Positions 1 to 5,963 are shown, counted from the stretch's first letter. The stretch: 6,345 nucleotides of DNA from JAGLQA01 sp023135565 (GCA_030639305.1 DAOWCY010000301.1:1-6345), one strand, 5' to 3'. Notes: generated from the sequence alone by a model not told the origin. Made by a program: numbers and translations.

Positions 1-698
1 ATAATAGCGGTATGCGGACGAGTAATTATTATGAAGGCAGCGAAACCCGGCGCGGGGGGGCGGCGTCCCCACCCTCTGAGCCGCTTCGCGGCGGGCCGGT
101 TATCGGCGCTGGTACTGATTATTCGCACCCACTGCGCATCGATAGGAGCCTGCCGAACAGCCCCAACTTAGAACGCCAGGAGCAGAAAAGCGCCGGTAAG
201 AGGCCCGGCAAAACCCTGGAAGCAAGTTATACGAATACTTACTATATCTGGTCTTTTGACGGCAAGTTGATGGCCGAATACGATCACAGCGGGATATGTG
301 TGAAAGAGTATATTTACTTTGGCAATAAGCTGGTGGCTGAGTATCTGCCCGTGGAGGATAAATACTACTATCACCTGAGTGACCAAATTAATTCGACGCG
401 GATAGTTACTGATGGCGCCGGCAGTGTGGTTTATTCCGCGGCTCACGGGCCTTTTGGAGACGTGCAGAAAACCTGGGTCAATACTTATGATCCCAAACAG
501 AAGTTCTCCGGCAAAGAACGCGAAACCTACTCAGACCTCGATTATTTTGGAGCGCGTTATTACGATAGTCATTCCTACCGTTTTGTCTCGGTTGACCCAA
601 TAAGGAATAGAGATGCGGCCATAGCCAATCCCCAACTCTGGAACCTGTACTCCTATTGCAAAAATAATCCGATAACCTACCTGGACCCCGATGGGCGA
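1..698 (+). repeat. Rhs-tip homology block, copy 1 (left end outside window)
   Basis: This is the first of three direct DNA repeats encoding the conserved Rhs tip. It matches 2110-2759 and 4884-5551. Similarity ends sharply at the codons for DPDGR (696-698), where the CTs become unrelated. Between copies 1 and 3 the protein from about residue 85 to the DPDGR differs at only about six positions, read by eye. The copies differ mostly at synonymous sites and at a length-variable hinge near 49-92. In known rhs loci, such homology lets an orphan CT and its immunity gene recombine into the main rhs gene. Confidence 0.9.
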
Positions 699-1187
699 GA
701 TGTTGATGATTTCAGTTTCCAACAATATTCTGATTCTAAATTGAGACAAGAGTGGGGTGACGAAAGAACCGATACATTTATAGATAACAGGAATACTGCC
801 CAACGTGAAGCCAGTATCTTTGTGGCAACCGAAGTTGGCACTGCCGTAATAACCGCTGGAACACTTAATGCCCTGAGCAAAGCGAAATGGTTAAAAAAGA
901 TATTTAGCTCAAGAAAAGCATATAATGCTGCAAAAGCGGGCGGAAAACATGCGGGGCAATTAAAGCGATTTCTCGGAATGTCTAAAAGTCAAGTGACTAA
1001 GTCAATTGCATCTTTTGAGAATAATATTGCAAAACATAGATCCTGGATAAAAAATCCGTCATCAAAAATTTCCAATTGGAATACCCTATCTCATAAACAC
1101 CAAGCAAATATTATACATCATTGGAAACAAGATATAAAAAGAGCAAGGGAATTTAAATCCATTGCCAAACAAGTTCTGAATAAATAA
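3..1187 (+). CDS. Orphan Rhs tip with C-terminal toxin domain (cassette 1), 5'-partial
   Basis: This is the distal end of an Rhs polymorphic toxin. The frame is already open at the window edge (codons N-S-G precede the ATG at 12), and copies 2 and 3 extend further upstream, so the true start lies outside. Counting from the ATG at 12, residues 76-160 are YD-repeat-like, with YYIWSFDGKLMAEYD and STRIVTDGAGSVVYSAAHGPFGD. The RHS-core signature (FSGKERETYSDLDYFGARYY, then RFVSVDP) lies at 165-196, and the conserved part ends at YLDPDGR (residue 229). The CT (230-391) has a hydrophobic stretch at about 268-287, then a basic domain starting GGKHAG (310-315), with further histidines at 342, 361, 363, 369 and 370. 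That layout suggests a translocated toxin with a membrane-crossing or pre-toxin segment. I do not recognise the CT family with certainty; a nuclease is a guess from its basic, His-rich character. Rhs identity is secure, toxin activity inferred. Confidence 0.85.
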   Translation, partial: NSGMRTSNYYEGSETRRGGAASPPSEPLRGGPVIGAGTDYSHPLRIDRSLPNSPNLERQEQKSAGKRPGKTLEASYTNTYYIWSFDGKLMAEYDHSGICVKEYIYFGNKLVAEYLPVEDKYYYHLSDQINSTRIVTDGAGSVVYSAAHGPFGDVQKTWVNTYDPKQKFSGKERETYSDLDYFGARYYDSHSYRFVSVDPIRNRDAAIANPQLWNLYSYCKNNPITYLDPDGRDVDDFSFQQYSDSKLRQEWGDERTDTFIDNRNTAQREASIFVATEVGTAVITAGTLNALSKAKWLKKIFSSRKAYNAAKAGGKHAGQLKRFLGMSKSQVTKSIASFENNIAKHRSWIKNPSSKISNWNTLSHKHQANIIHHWKQDIKRAREFKSIAKQVLNK

Positions 1188-1191
1188 AAAT

Positions 1192-1196
1192 GAGGA
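1192..1196 (+). promoter_or_regulatory. Ribosome binding site that decides the start of the cassette 1 immunity gene
   Basis: GAGGA sits 5 nt before the ATG at 1202. The ATG at 1190 has only the A-rich end of the preceding gene upstream and no Shine-Dalgarno sequence. This favours 1202 as the start. Confidence 0.6.
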
Positions 1197-1201
1197 ATCA
1201 A

Positions 1202-1444
1202 ATGAATAATGAGGTCTACAAAGATTATTTATTAGATTTGATAGTAATTTTGAAAGAATATGCATCAGAGGCTAAATCTAATAAAGTAAAGTCTATTGCG
1301 ACAAAAGACGAAGATTATAACACAGGTTATTTGATGGGTTATCATAGAGTAATATCCTTGATGCAACAACAGGCTGAAGGTTTCCAAATCCCCCTGGAAG
1401 AGTTAGGATTGGACAAAATTGATCCTGATCGTGACCTGATTTGA
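1202..1444 (+). CDS. Presumed immunity protein for the cassette 1 toxin
   Basis: This small protein of 80 residues is encoded 14 nt after the stop of the cassette 1 toxin gene, the usual place for the cognate immunity gene. The start at 1202 is chosen over the in-frame ATG at 1190 because a GAGGA ribosome binding site lies just upstream of it. There is no signal peptide or membrane segment, so the protein is expected in the cytoplasm, where it would bind and block the adjacent CT. It appears mostly helical: an N-terminal helix (YKDYLLDLIVILKEYASEAK), a central YNTGYLMGYHRVISLMQQQAE helix, and an acidic tail (GLDKIDPDRD) that could contact the basic toxin. I do not assign a named immunity family. 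The immunity role rests on position, size and co-directional tight spacing. Confidence 0.65.
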   Translation: MNNEVYKDYLLDLIVILKEYASEAKSNKVKSIATKDEDYNTGYLMGYHRVISLMQQQAEGFQIPLEELGLDKIDPDRDLI

Positions 1445-1504
1445 TCGAGACCCCAAGCCCCAGTCGCTTATCTTAACAAGAATCAGCGTGTCTTTAAAAC
1501 CGTC

Positions 1505-1514
1505 AAGGAGGTGA
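1505..1514 (+). promoter_or_regulatory. Very strong Shine-Dalgarno for the Imm40-like gene
   Basis: AAGGAGGTGA is a near-perfect complement of the 16S rRNA 3' end, placed 4 nt before the ATG at 1519 (7 nt from the end of GGAGG). It fixes that start and suggests high translation, as expected for an immunity protein that must be in excess of its toxin. Confidence 0.8.
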
Positions 1515-1518
1515 AATA

Positions 1519-1848
1519 ATGTCCGGGGTAAAAGAGTTTGAGTCTCTCTTAGAAGAGGAAGGCTATGATTTAATTTCGATGGGAGTTAATGGTAAAGCTC
1601 TGAGACAGGCCACTGCATTAAGAGCAGTAGAAATATTAGAGAAGAATAAAATTCCAATTTTAGGCGGTGACATTCTTGTTATAAAAAATAATACAATTGA
1701 CTATACATATGATAATTGGGATTGTGATGAAGAGGATTTCAGTGAGTATGAAGATTATCTTCAAAAAAGCTGGGCAATATCAAGAAAATATATTCACCTT
1801 TTTGAGGATAAAGATGACGCGATTTATTTGTATCAGATAGTTATATGA
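1519..1848 (+). CDS. Imm40-like immunity protein without an adjacent cognate toxin
   Basis: This protein of 109 residues resembles the Imm40 family of polymorphic-toxin immunity proteins. The features I recognise are MGVN (21-24), a helix ending in IPILGGD (45-51), a KNNTIDYTYDNW stretch (YDNW at 64-67), and a very acidic segment that follows (DCDEEDFSEYEDY, 68-80). It has no signal peptide or membrane segment, so it is expected in the cytoplasm, binding a toxin from a rival or sibling cell. It starts 74 nt after the cassette 1 immunity gene and has its own very strong ribosome binding site. No toxin CT lies directly before it: the 74-nt gap is too short to encode one. It is therefore either an orphan immunity gene left after loss or replacement of its toxin, or a second protector against the cassette 1 toxin. 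The family call is from memory of the motif pattern. Confidence 0.65.
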   Translation: MSGVKEFESLLEEEGYDLISMGVNGKALRQATALRAVEILEKNKIPILGGDILVIKNNTIDYTYDNWDCDEEDFSEYEDYLQKSWAISRKYIHLFEDKDDAIYLYQIVI

Positions 1849-1933
1849 GATTAAAAAATTATACCTGTGCGCCATGGGCCTCAGGTGCTAGGAAATGCCG
1901 GGGGCAGTATGTGAAAGAGTCAAAATTATCTTA

Positions 1934-2759
1934 AAAAGAAATCACATCGGAGTGACGCACGATGAAAACTTCGCCGCGCAGCGGCTCAACAGTAGTTTTT
2001 GGAAGTCCAGAAACCTTTTCTCAAAAAGGTTTTTGGTCGCCGAAGGCAAGTAATTATGGAATAGTAAACGGAGGCGCTTCTAATAGTGAAAAAAGTTTAG
2101 AAATGCGCTATAATAGGGGTATGCGGACGAGTAATTATTATAAAAACAACCATGGGCCGGTAATGGGTGTTGGTACTGAATATCCGCACACCCTGCGCAT
2201 CGATAGGAGCCTGCCGAACAGCCCCAACTTAGAAAGCCAGGAGCAGAAAAGCGCCGGAAGGATACCCGGCAAAACCCTGGAAACAAGTTTTACGAATACC
2301 TACTATATCTGGTCTTTTGATGGAAATCTGATGGCCGAGTACGATCACAGCGGGATATGCGTAAAAGAGTATATCTACTTTGGCAATAAGCTGGTGGCTG
2401 AATATCTACCCGTGGAGGGTAAGTACTACTATCACCAGAGCGACCAGGTTAATTCGACCCGGATAGTAACTGATGGCGACGGCAGTGTGGTTTATTCCGC
2501 CGCTCACGGGCCTTTTGGAGACGTGCAGAAAACCTGGGTCAACACATACGATCCCAAACAAAAGTTCTCTGGCAAAGAACGCGAAACCTACTCCGACCTG
2601 GATTATTTTGGAGCGCGTTATTATGACAGTCATTCATACCGTTTTGTCTCAGTTGACCCAATAAGGAATAGAGATGCAGCCATAGCTAATCCCCAACTCT
2701 GGAACCTGTATGCCTATTGTCGGAATAACCCGATAACTTATCTTGACCCGGATGGAAGG
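1934..2759 (+). repeat. Rhs-tip homology block, copy 2
   Basis: This block aligns with 4702-5551 from AAAAGAAATCACA onward, and with 1-698 over its right part. It includes about 28 nt upstream of the ATG at 1962, so the repeat is not just a coding domain but a DNA unit. The right boundary is at the DPDGR codons (2757-2759). Just before the ATG the copy has TGA (1953-1955) where copy 3 has TGC (4721-4723), so copy 2 begins a separate reading frame while copy 3 is read through from the upstream gene. Confidence 0.9.
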
Positions 2760-3260
2760 AAAATTAAAATAACCCAGGGTCAGTATCATGATGAGATAAA
2801 AAATGCTGTGGATATCGGAAAAGCAACTCAAAGTGGTCAGCCGTTATTTCAAAAATTAGAAAGTGATCCAAGAATAATAACTCTGAAGGGTGGGACCATA
2901 GCCGCTCAAAACAATAAAGTAACTTGCGGGCAGAAGACTGGGCATACAACTAAAGGGAATTTTATTGAGAGTGTAGAATTCACCATCGATTTCAATAATA
3001 TTAAAAATTTTCATTCTGATAAATCCGGTGCAACCACAGTTTGGCATGAGCTTTTCCATGCATCAGGTTATCTGCAATCGAGTTCGAGTACGGGAATAAC
3101 CTGGACGCAAGCTATAGGACTCGTCTGGAAACAAGATCAGCCTATACAAGGTGGTCAAGGCACAGGTACACAGCGAGGTACAGCGGGTCAATTCGGTGCC
3201 AAAGTCGCACAAGAAGCAGCTACTAATTTGATTCTAAACATAATGAATGTCTTTAGATAA
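1962..3260 (+). CDS. Orphan Rhs tip with zinc-metallopeptidase toxin domain (cassette 2)
   Basis: This protein of 432 residues has three parts. Residues 1-105 are a low-complexity leader (PRSGST, SPKASNYGI, MRTSNYY) shared with cassette 3. Then comes the YD/RHS-core segment (YYIWSFDGNLMAEYD through FSGKERETYSDLDYFGARYY), ending at YLDPDGR (266). The CT spans 267-432. Its TTVWHELFHASGY contains HExxH with H362, E363 and H366, the zinc-binding and catalytic motif of gluzincin/zincin metallopeptidases. E418 in AQEAATN near the C-terminus is a plausible third ligand, as in other effector metalloproteases, but that is inference. The likely action is cleavage of a host protein in the target cell. 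The start has GGAG at 1949-1952, 9 nt upstream; a shorter start at 2121 is possible. There is no signal peptide and no Rhs shell or delivery domain, so secretion alone would be hard to explain. The Rhs and protease calls are strong, the target unknown. Confidence 0.85.
   Translation: MKTSPRSGSTVVFGSPETFSQKGFWSPKASNYGIVNGGASNSEKSLEMRYNRGMRTSNYYKNNHGPVMGVGTEYPHTLRIDRSLPNSPNLESQEQKSAGRIPGKTLETSFTNTYYIWSFDGNLMAEYDHSGICVKEYIYFGNKLVAEYLPVEGKYYYHQSDQVNSTRIVTDGDGSVVYSAAHGPFGDVQKTWVNTYDPKQKFSGKERETYSDLDYFGARYYDSHSYRFVSVDPIRNRDAAIANPQLWNLYAYCRNNPITYLDPDGRKIKITQGQYHDEIKNAVDIGKATQSGQPLFQKLESDPRIITLKGGTIAAQNNKVTCGQKTGHTTKGNFIESVEFTIDFNNIKNFHSDKSGATTVWHELFHASGYLQSSSSTGITWTQAIGLVWKQDQPIQGGQGTGTQRGTAGQFGAKVAQEAATNLILNIMNVFR
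2007..2036 (+). repeat. Leader hairpin in cassette 2 (partner of the 4777-4810 hairpin)
   Basis: The arms CCAGAAACCTTTT (2007-2019) and AAAAGGTTTTTGG (2024-2036) pair over 13 bp with one G-T wobble, around a 4-nt loop. The equivalent place in cassette 3 has different arm bases that again pair. A second small hairpin shared by both copies, GCCGC-GCA-GCGGC, lies just upstream (1973-1985 and 4741-4753). The hairpins lie within the translated leader. Confidence 0.7.
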
Positions 3261-3262
3261 AA

Positions 3263-3268
3263 AAGGAG
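3263..3268 (+). promoter_or_regulatory. Ribosome binding site that decides the start of the cassette 2 immunity gene
   Basis: AAGGAG lies 5 nt before the ATG at 3274. The in-frame ATG at 3247 is inside the end of the toxin gene and lacks such a site, so 3274 is preferred. Confidence 0.7.
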
Positions 3269-3273
3269 TTAGA

Positions 3274-3813
3274 ATGAAAATAATACTCATAATCTTAATC
3301 GGTCTTGTAGGTACTGATGTAATGGAAAACAAGTTGAATTTGGAATCTATTAGGAGGGATTCTGAAATTAAAATTGTTCATTCCTGTCATGGTGGTACAA
3401 GTGTCTTCATTAAATCAATTGATGGAAAGGTAAAAGCGCTAAACCATATTGAATTTATAGCAAGTTGCAGCAGAGGGAATATAAACATAAAGAAATCTTA
3501 CTTTACCGTGAAAGATGGGATTATCGTAAAAGAAGAACATGTGAACACAAGCGAATATATCTCTTTATGGAAAGATGTAATAAATATTGGATTAGAGGAT
3601 TTAGATTTATTGCCCCTGGATGATGCAGTAGATCCCTTTGAATTTATTGATTCATGGCGTATTGATCAGGATACAATCTATTTTCATTTTAAGGTTGGAA
3701 AAAGAAAGATTTCATTTAATCTATATGATATTGAATCATATCGTGATAAGAGGTTTAAGATAATTTTAAACAGCGTGCTTGTATTTATTGGTGAAGAGCC
3801 ACTTGATAATTAG
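3274..3813 (+). CDS. Presumed immunity protein for the metallopeptidase toxin, hydrophobic N-terminus
   Basis: This protein of 179 residues is encoded 13 nt after the stop of the HExxH toxin gene, in the cognate immunity position. The start at 3274 follows from AAGGAG at 3263-3268; starting at 3247 would add nine residues overlapping the toxin gene. The first 13 residues (MKIILIILIGLVG) are hydrophobic after a single lysine, like a short signal peptide or membrane anchor, but no clear cleavage or lipobox motif follows. If real, the protein would act at the membrane or in the periplasm. A later in-frame ATG (3321) would remove this segment and give a soluble cytoplasmic protein. The rest is a mixed beta/alpha sequence with HSCHGGTSVFIKS near the start and an acidic centre (EDLDLLPLDDAVDPFEF). 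I recognise no family. The immunity role is inferred from position. Confidence 0.6.
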   Translation: MKIILIILIGLVGTDVMENKLNLESIRRDSEIKIVHSCHGGTSVFIKSIDGKVKALNHIEFIASCSRGNINIKKSYFTVKDGIIVKEEHVNTSEYISLWKDVINIGLEDLDLLPLDDAVDPFEFIDSWRIDQDTIYFHFKVGKRKISFNLYDIESYRDKRFKIILNSVLVFIGEEPLDN

Positions 3814-3832
3814 GTGTTAAATTAAATGGAAA

Positions 3833-3838
3833 AAGGAG
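3833..3838 (+). promoter_or_regulatory. Ribosome binding site of the FGE-Rhs fusion gene
   Basis: AAGGAG lies 6 nt before the ATG at 3845, in the 31-nt gap after the upstream stop. It supports the start of the fusion at 3845, with the FGE-like part as its translated N-terminus. No promoter is visible in this gap, so co-transcription with the upstream genes is likely. Confidence 0.7.
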
Positions 3839-3844
3839 TATAAA

Positions 3845-5740
3845 ATGAAAAAGCGAAATGAAAAACAAATTCGGAAAATTATCATTTGGTGGATTCCTAC
3901 GATTATGTTTTTTTTAAGTAGCACATCCCTAAATCTTTTCAATGAAACACAAAAAAAAGATCAAGTACAGTTATCAGGAATTGAATTCATTTATATACCG
4001 GCAGGAGAGTTTACAATGGGCTCAAAAAAGGGTGAACCTGATGAAAAGCCAGAGCATAAAGTCAGTGTTCGTTCAATATATATGTCAAAACATGAGGTAA
4101 CATTTATGCAATATGATTTATTCTGCGAAAAAACCGGGCGAAAAAAACCTTCAGATGCTGGATATGCGCGGGGAAACTTTAAAAAAATGGGATTGGAAGT
4201 TTCACCCAATGATTTAAAATGGGGAAGAGGTCGCCTTCCGGTTATTAATGTGTCATGGCATGATGCCAAAGCTTATTGCTTTTGGCTTTCTAAAAAAACA
4301 GGTAAAAAAATAAGGCTTCCTTATGAGGTAGAATGGGAGTATGCCTGCCGTGCTAACACATCAGAATCACATTATGGTAATAACATCAATGATATTGCCT
4401 GGCACAATGGAAACTCTAATAAACAAACACATACGGTAATGAAAAAAAAACCAAATATGTTTGGTTTATGTGACATGTTAGGTAATGTATGGGAATGGTG
4501 TGAAGATTGGTACGATTCCTGTTTTTATAAAAAAAATAATATCACCCCCTCCGGAGGTACTAAAAAAGGATGTCATCGTGTTGTCCGAGGTGGTAGCTGG
4601 ATTAATGATCCTGAAGTATGCACGGCCCATAGACGACGTGGATATCATCCTGCTAAGAGTGGCAGTGGTCTCGGCTTCCGCTTGGTTTTAGAAATAAGCA
4701 AAAAAGAAATCACAAAGGCCTGCCGCTCAATGAGAACTCTGCCGCGCAGCGGCTCAACAAAAGTTTTTCGGGGGGCCCAGGGGGGCGGCTTTTCAAAAAA
4801 GCCCCCCTGGTCGCCGAAGGCAAGTAATTATGGGATATTAAAAGCAGGCGCTTCTAATAGTGAAAAAAGTTTAGAAATGCGCTATAATAGTGGCATGCGG
4901 ACGAGTAATTATTATGAAAGCAGCGAAACCCCACAGGGGCCGGTTATTGGCGCTGGCACTGCATCTTATGATCACTCGATCTCCCCTCTCAGCGACAGGA
5001 GTCTGCCGAAAAGCCCCAACTTAGAAAGCCAGGAGCAGAAAACCGCCGGAAGGATACCCGGAAAAACCCTGGAAGCAAGTTATACGAATACTTACTATAT
5101 CTGGTCTTTTGACGGCAAGTTGATGGCCGAGTACGATCACAGCGGGATATGCGTAAAAGAGTATATCTACTTTGGCAATAAGCTGGTGGCTGAATATCTA
5201 CCCGTGGAGGGTAAGTACTACTATCATCTAAGCGACCAGATTAATTCGACCCGCATCGTTACTGATGACGCCGGCAGTGTGGTTTATTCCGCCGCCCACG
5301 GACCTTTCGGAGACGTACAAAAAACCTGGGTCAACACTTACGATCCCAAACAAAAGTTCTCCGGTAAAGAACGCGAAACCTACTCCGACCTGGATTATTT
5401 TGGAGCGCGTTATTATGACAGCCATTCATACCGGTTTATCTCGGTTGATCCGGTAAGGAATAGAGACGAAGCCATAGCCAATCCCCAACTCTGGAATTTG
5501 TATAGCTATTGCAGGAACAACCCGATTACCTACTTAGACCCGGATGGGCGTGATATATTGGATGATATAAAGAAAAAGGCAGCAGGACTTATGCCCAAAG
5601 GGATGGTGCCAAATACTATGATGATGGAAGGCTGGCAAGAAAACGTACAGGCAACTGACAAAGCAGTTAAAAAAGCAATTAAGATTGCGATTGTCTTTGG
5701 CGGCGCGGTAATCATTATTGATCTTGGGAGAAAGAATTAG
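3845..5740 (+). CDS. FGE/SUMF1-like protein fused in frame to an Rhs tip with a short C-terminus (cassette 3)
   Basis: This protein of 631 residues has an N-terminal hydrophobic segment (about 12-32, IIIWWIPTIMFFL), a membrane anchor or uncleaved signal. It is followed by a full FGE-sulfatase (SUMF1, C-type-lectin-like) domain: FIYIPAGEFTMGS (48-60), PVINVSWHDAKAYCFWLS (132-149), RLPYEVEWEYACRA (157-170), MFGLCDMLGNVWEWCEDW (205-222), RVVRGGSW (245-252) and GFRLV (277-281). In true FGE two cysteines bind copper and catalyse Cys-to-formylglycine conversion. Here the first position is N254 and only the second (C259) is kept, so classical FGE activity is doubtful. From about residue 285 the protein continues without a stop into the Rhs leader and tip, ending at YLDPDGR (569). 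The last 62 residues are short and carry a hydrophobic segment (AIKIAIVFGGAVIIIDL), with no recognisable toxin domain and no immunity gene after it. The domain calls are firm. Whether the fusion is functional or a recombination accident is open. Confidence 0.85.
   Translation: MKKRNEKQIRKIIIWWIPTIMFFLSSTSLNLFNETQKKDQVQLSGIEFIYIPAGEFTMGSKKGEPDEKPEHKVSVRSIYMSKHEVTFMQYDLFCEKTGRKKPSDAGYARGNFKKMGLEVSPNDLKWGRGRLPVINVSWHDAKAYCFWLSKKTGKKIRLPYEVEWEYACRANTSESHYGNNINDIAWHNGNSNKQTHTVMKKKPNMFGLCDMLGNVWEWCEDWYDSCFYKKNNITPSGGTKKGCHRVVRGGSWINDPEVCTAHRRRGYHPAKSGSGLGFRLVLEISKKEITKACRSMRTLPRSGSTKVFRGAQGGGFSKKPPWSPKASNYGILKAGASNSEKSLEMRYNSGMRTSNYYESSETPQGPVIGAGTASYDHSISPLSDRSLPKSPNLESQEQKTAGRIPGKTLEASYTNTYYIWSFDGKLMAEYDHSGICVKEYIYFGNKLVAEYLPVEGKYYYHLSDQINSTRIVTDDAGSVVYSAAHGPFGDVQKTWVNTYDPKQKFSGKERETYSDLDYFGARYYDSHSYRFISVDPVRNRDEAIANPQLWNLYSYCRNNPITYLDPDGRDILDDIKKKAAGLMPKGMVPNTMMMEGWQENVQATDKAVKKAIKIAIVFGGAVIIIDLGRKN
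4702..5551 (+). repeat. Rhs-tip homology block, copy 3 (inside the fusion gene)
   Basis: This block matches 1934-2759 starting at AAAAGAAATCACA, immediately after the GFRLV end of the FGE-like domain, and ends at the DPDGR codons (5549-5551). Compared with copy 2 it has TGC (4721-4723) instead of TGA. The block therefore joins the upstream FGE frame to the Rhs frame. Confidence 0.9.
4777..4810 (+). repeat. Leader hairpin in cassette 3, covarying with cassette 2
   Basis: The arms CCAGGGGGGC (4777-4786) and GCCCCCCTGG (4801-4810) form a perfect 10-bp stem, with TTTT/AAAA inside. The same site in copy 2 (2007-2036) keeps the outer CCA/TGG and inner TTTT/AAAA but has GAAACC/GGTTTT in between. 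Both arms have changed together. Confidence 0.75.
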
Positions 5741-5775
5741 CCTGTCCCTTTTTTTCCCCCTGGCAAGGCAAAAGA

Positions 5776-5949
5776 ATGCGGGGCGAACTGTTGGTAAGAT
5801 TAAAAGACCTGGGCGGCTTCAGATATTCGGAGATAAGCAAGCTTCCCCCCTTCGAAAGCTACCGCCTTACCTCTATGGCAAAACTGTACAGGGACACAAA
5901 ACGCCGACTCAGCAAAACTCTTGCAAACAAAGTAACAAAGTTGGTATGA
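5776..5949 (+). pseudogene. Possible C-terminal remnant of a transposase-like protein
   Basis: This frame encodes 57 residues beginning MRGELLVRLKDLGGFRYSEI and continuing SKLPPFESYRLTSMAKLYRD before a basic tail. The pattern (basic residues, LRDLGG-type turn, YSEI helix-turn-helix-like stretch, SLxxLYRxxKRR-type end) resembles, from memory, the C-terminal DNA-binding tail of IS200/REP-associated (Y1-type) transposases. The frame is open upstream only to 5722, overlapping the end of the FGE-Rhs gene in another phase. There is no ribosome binding site before the ATG and no catalytic HUH domain. If the reading is right, the N-terminal part has been lost, possibly in the same event that shortened the cassette 3 CT. 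It could also be chance coding. A longer alternative frame (5718-5993) reads as low-complexity and is not favoured. Confidence 0.4.
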
Positions 5950-5963
5950 TAAAAGTCTCCCCC

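Noticed and set aside
1872..1920. GTGCGCC start and structured GC-rich stretch resembling the 5' end of a group II intron
   Set aside because: It is too short, there is no reverse transcriptase frame and no domain V-like hairpin with a 3' end. Resemblance to the first bases alone is not enough.
2107..2121. TATAAT inside the leader, just before the ATG at 2121, as an internal promoter
   Set aside because: No convincing -35 box lies at the right spacing, and the bases are part of the conserved coding repeat.
2080..2664. Several open frames opposite or overlapping the Rhs tip, recurring in each copy
   Set aside because: They recur only because the Rhs block is repeated; they are shadow frames of the conserved Rhs coding sequence.
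4580..4690. FGE C-terminal region as the variable region of a diversity-generating retroelement
   Set aside because: The C-type-lectin fold is typical of such targets, but the window has no reverse transcriptase, no template repeat and no adenine-biased duplicate of this segment.
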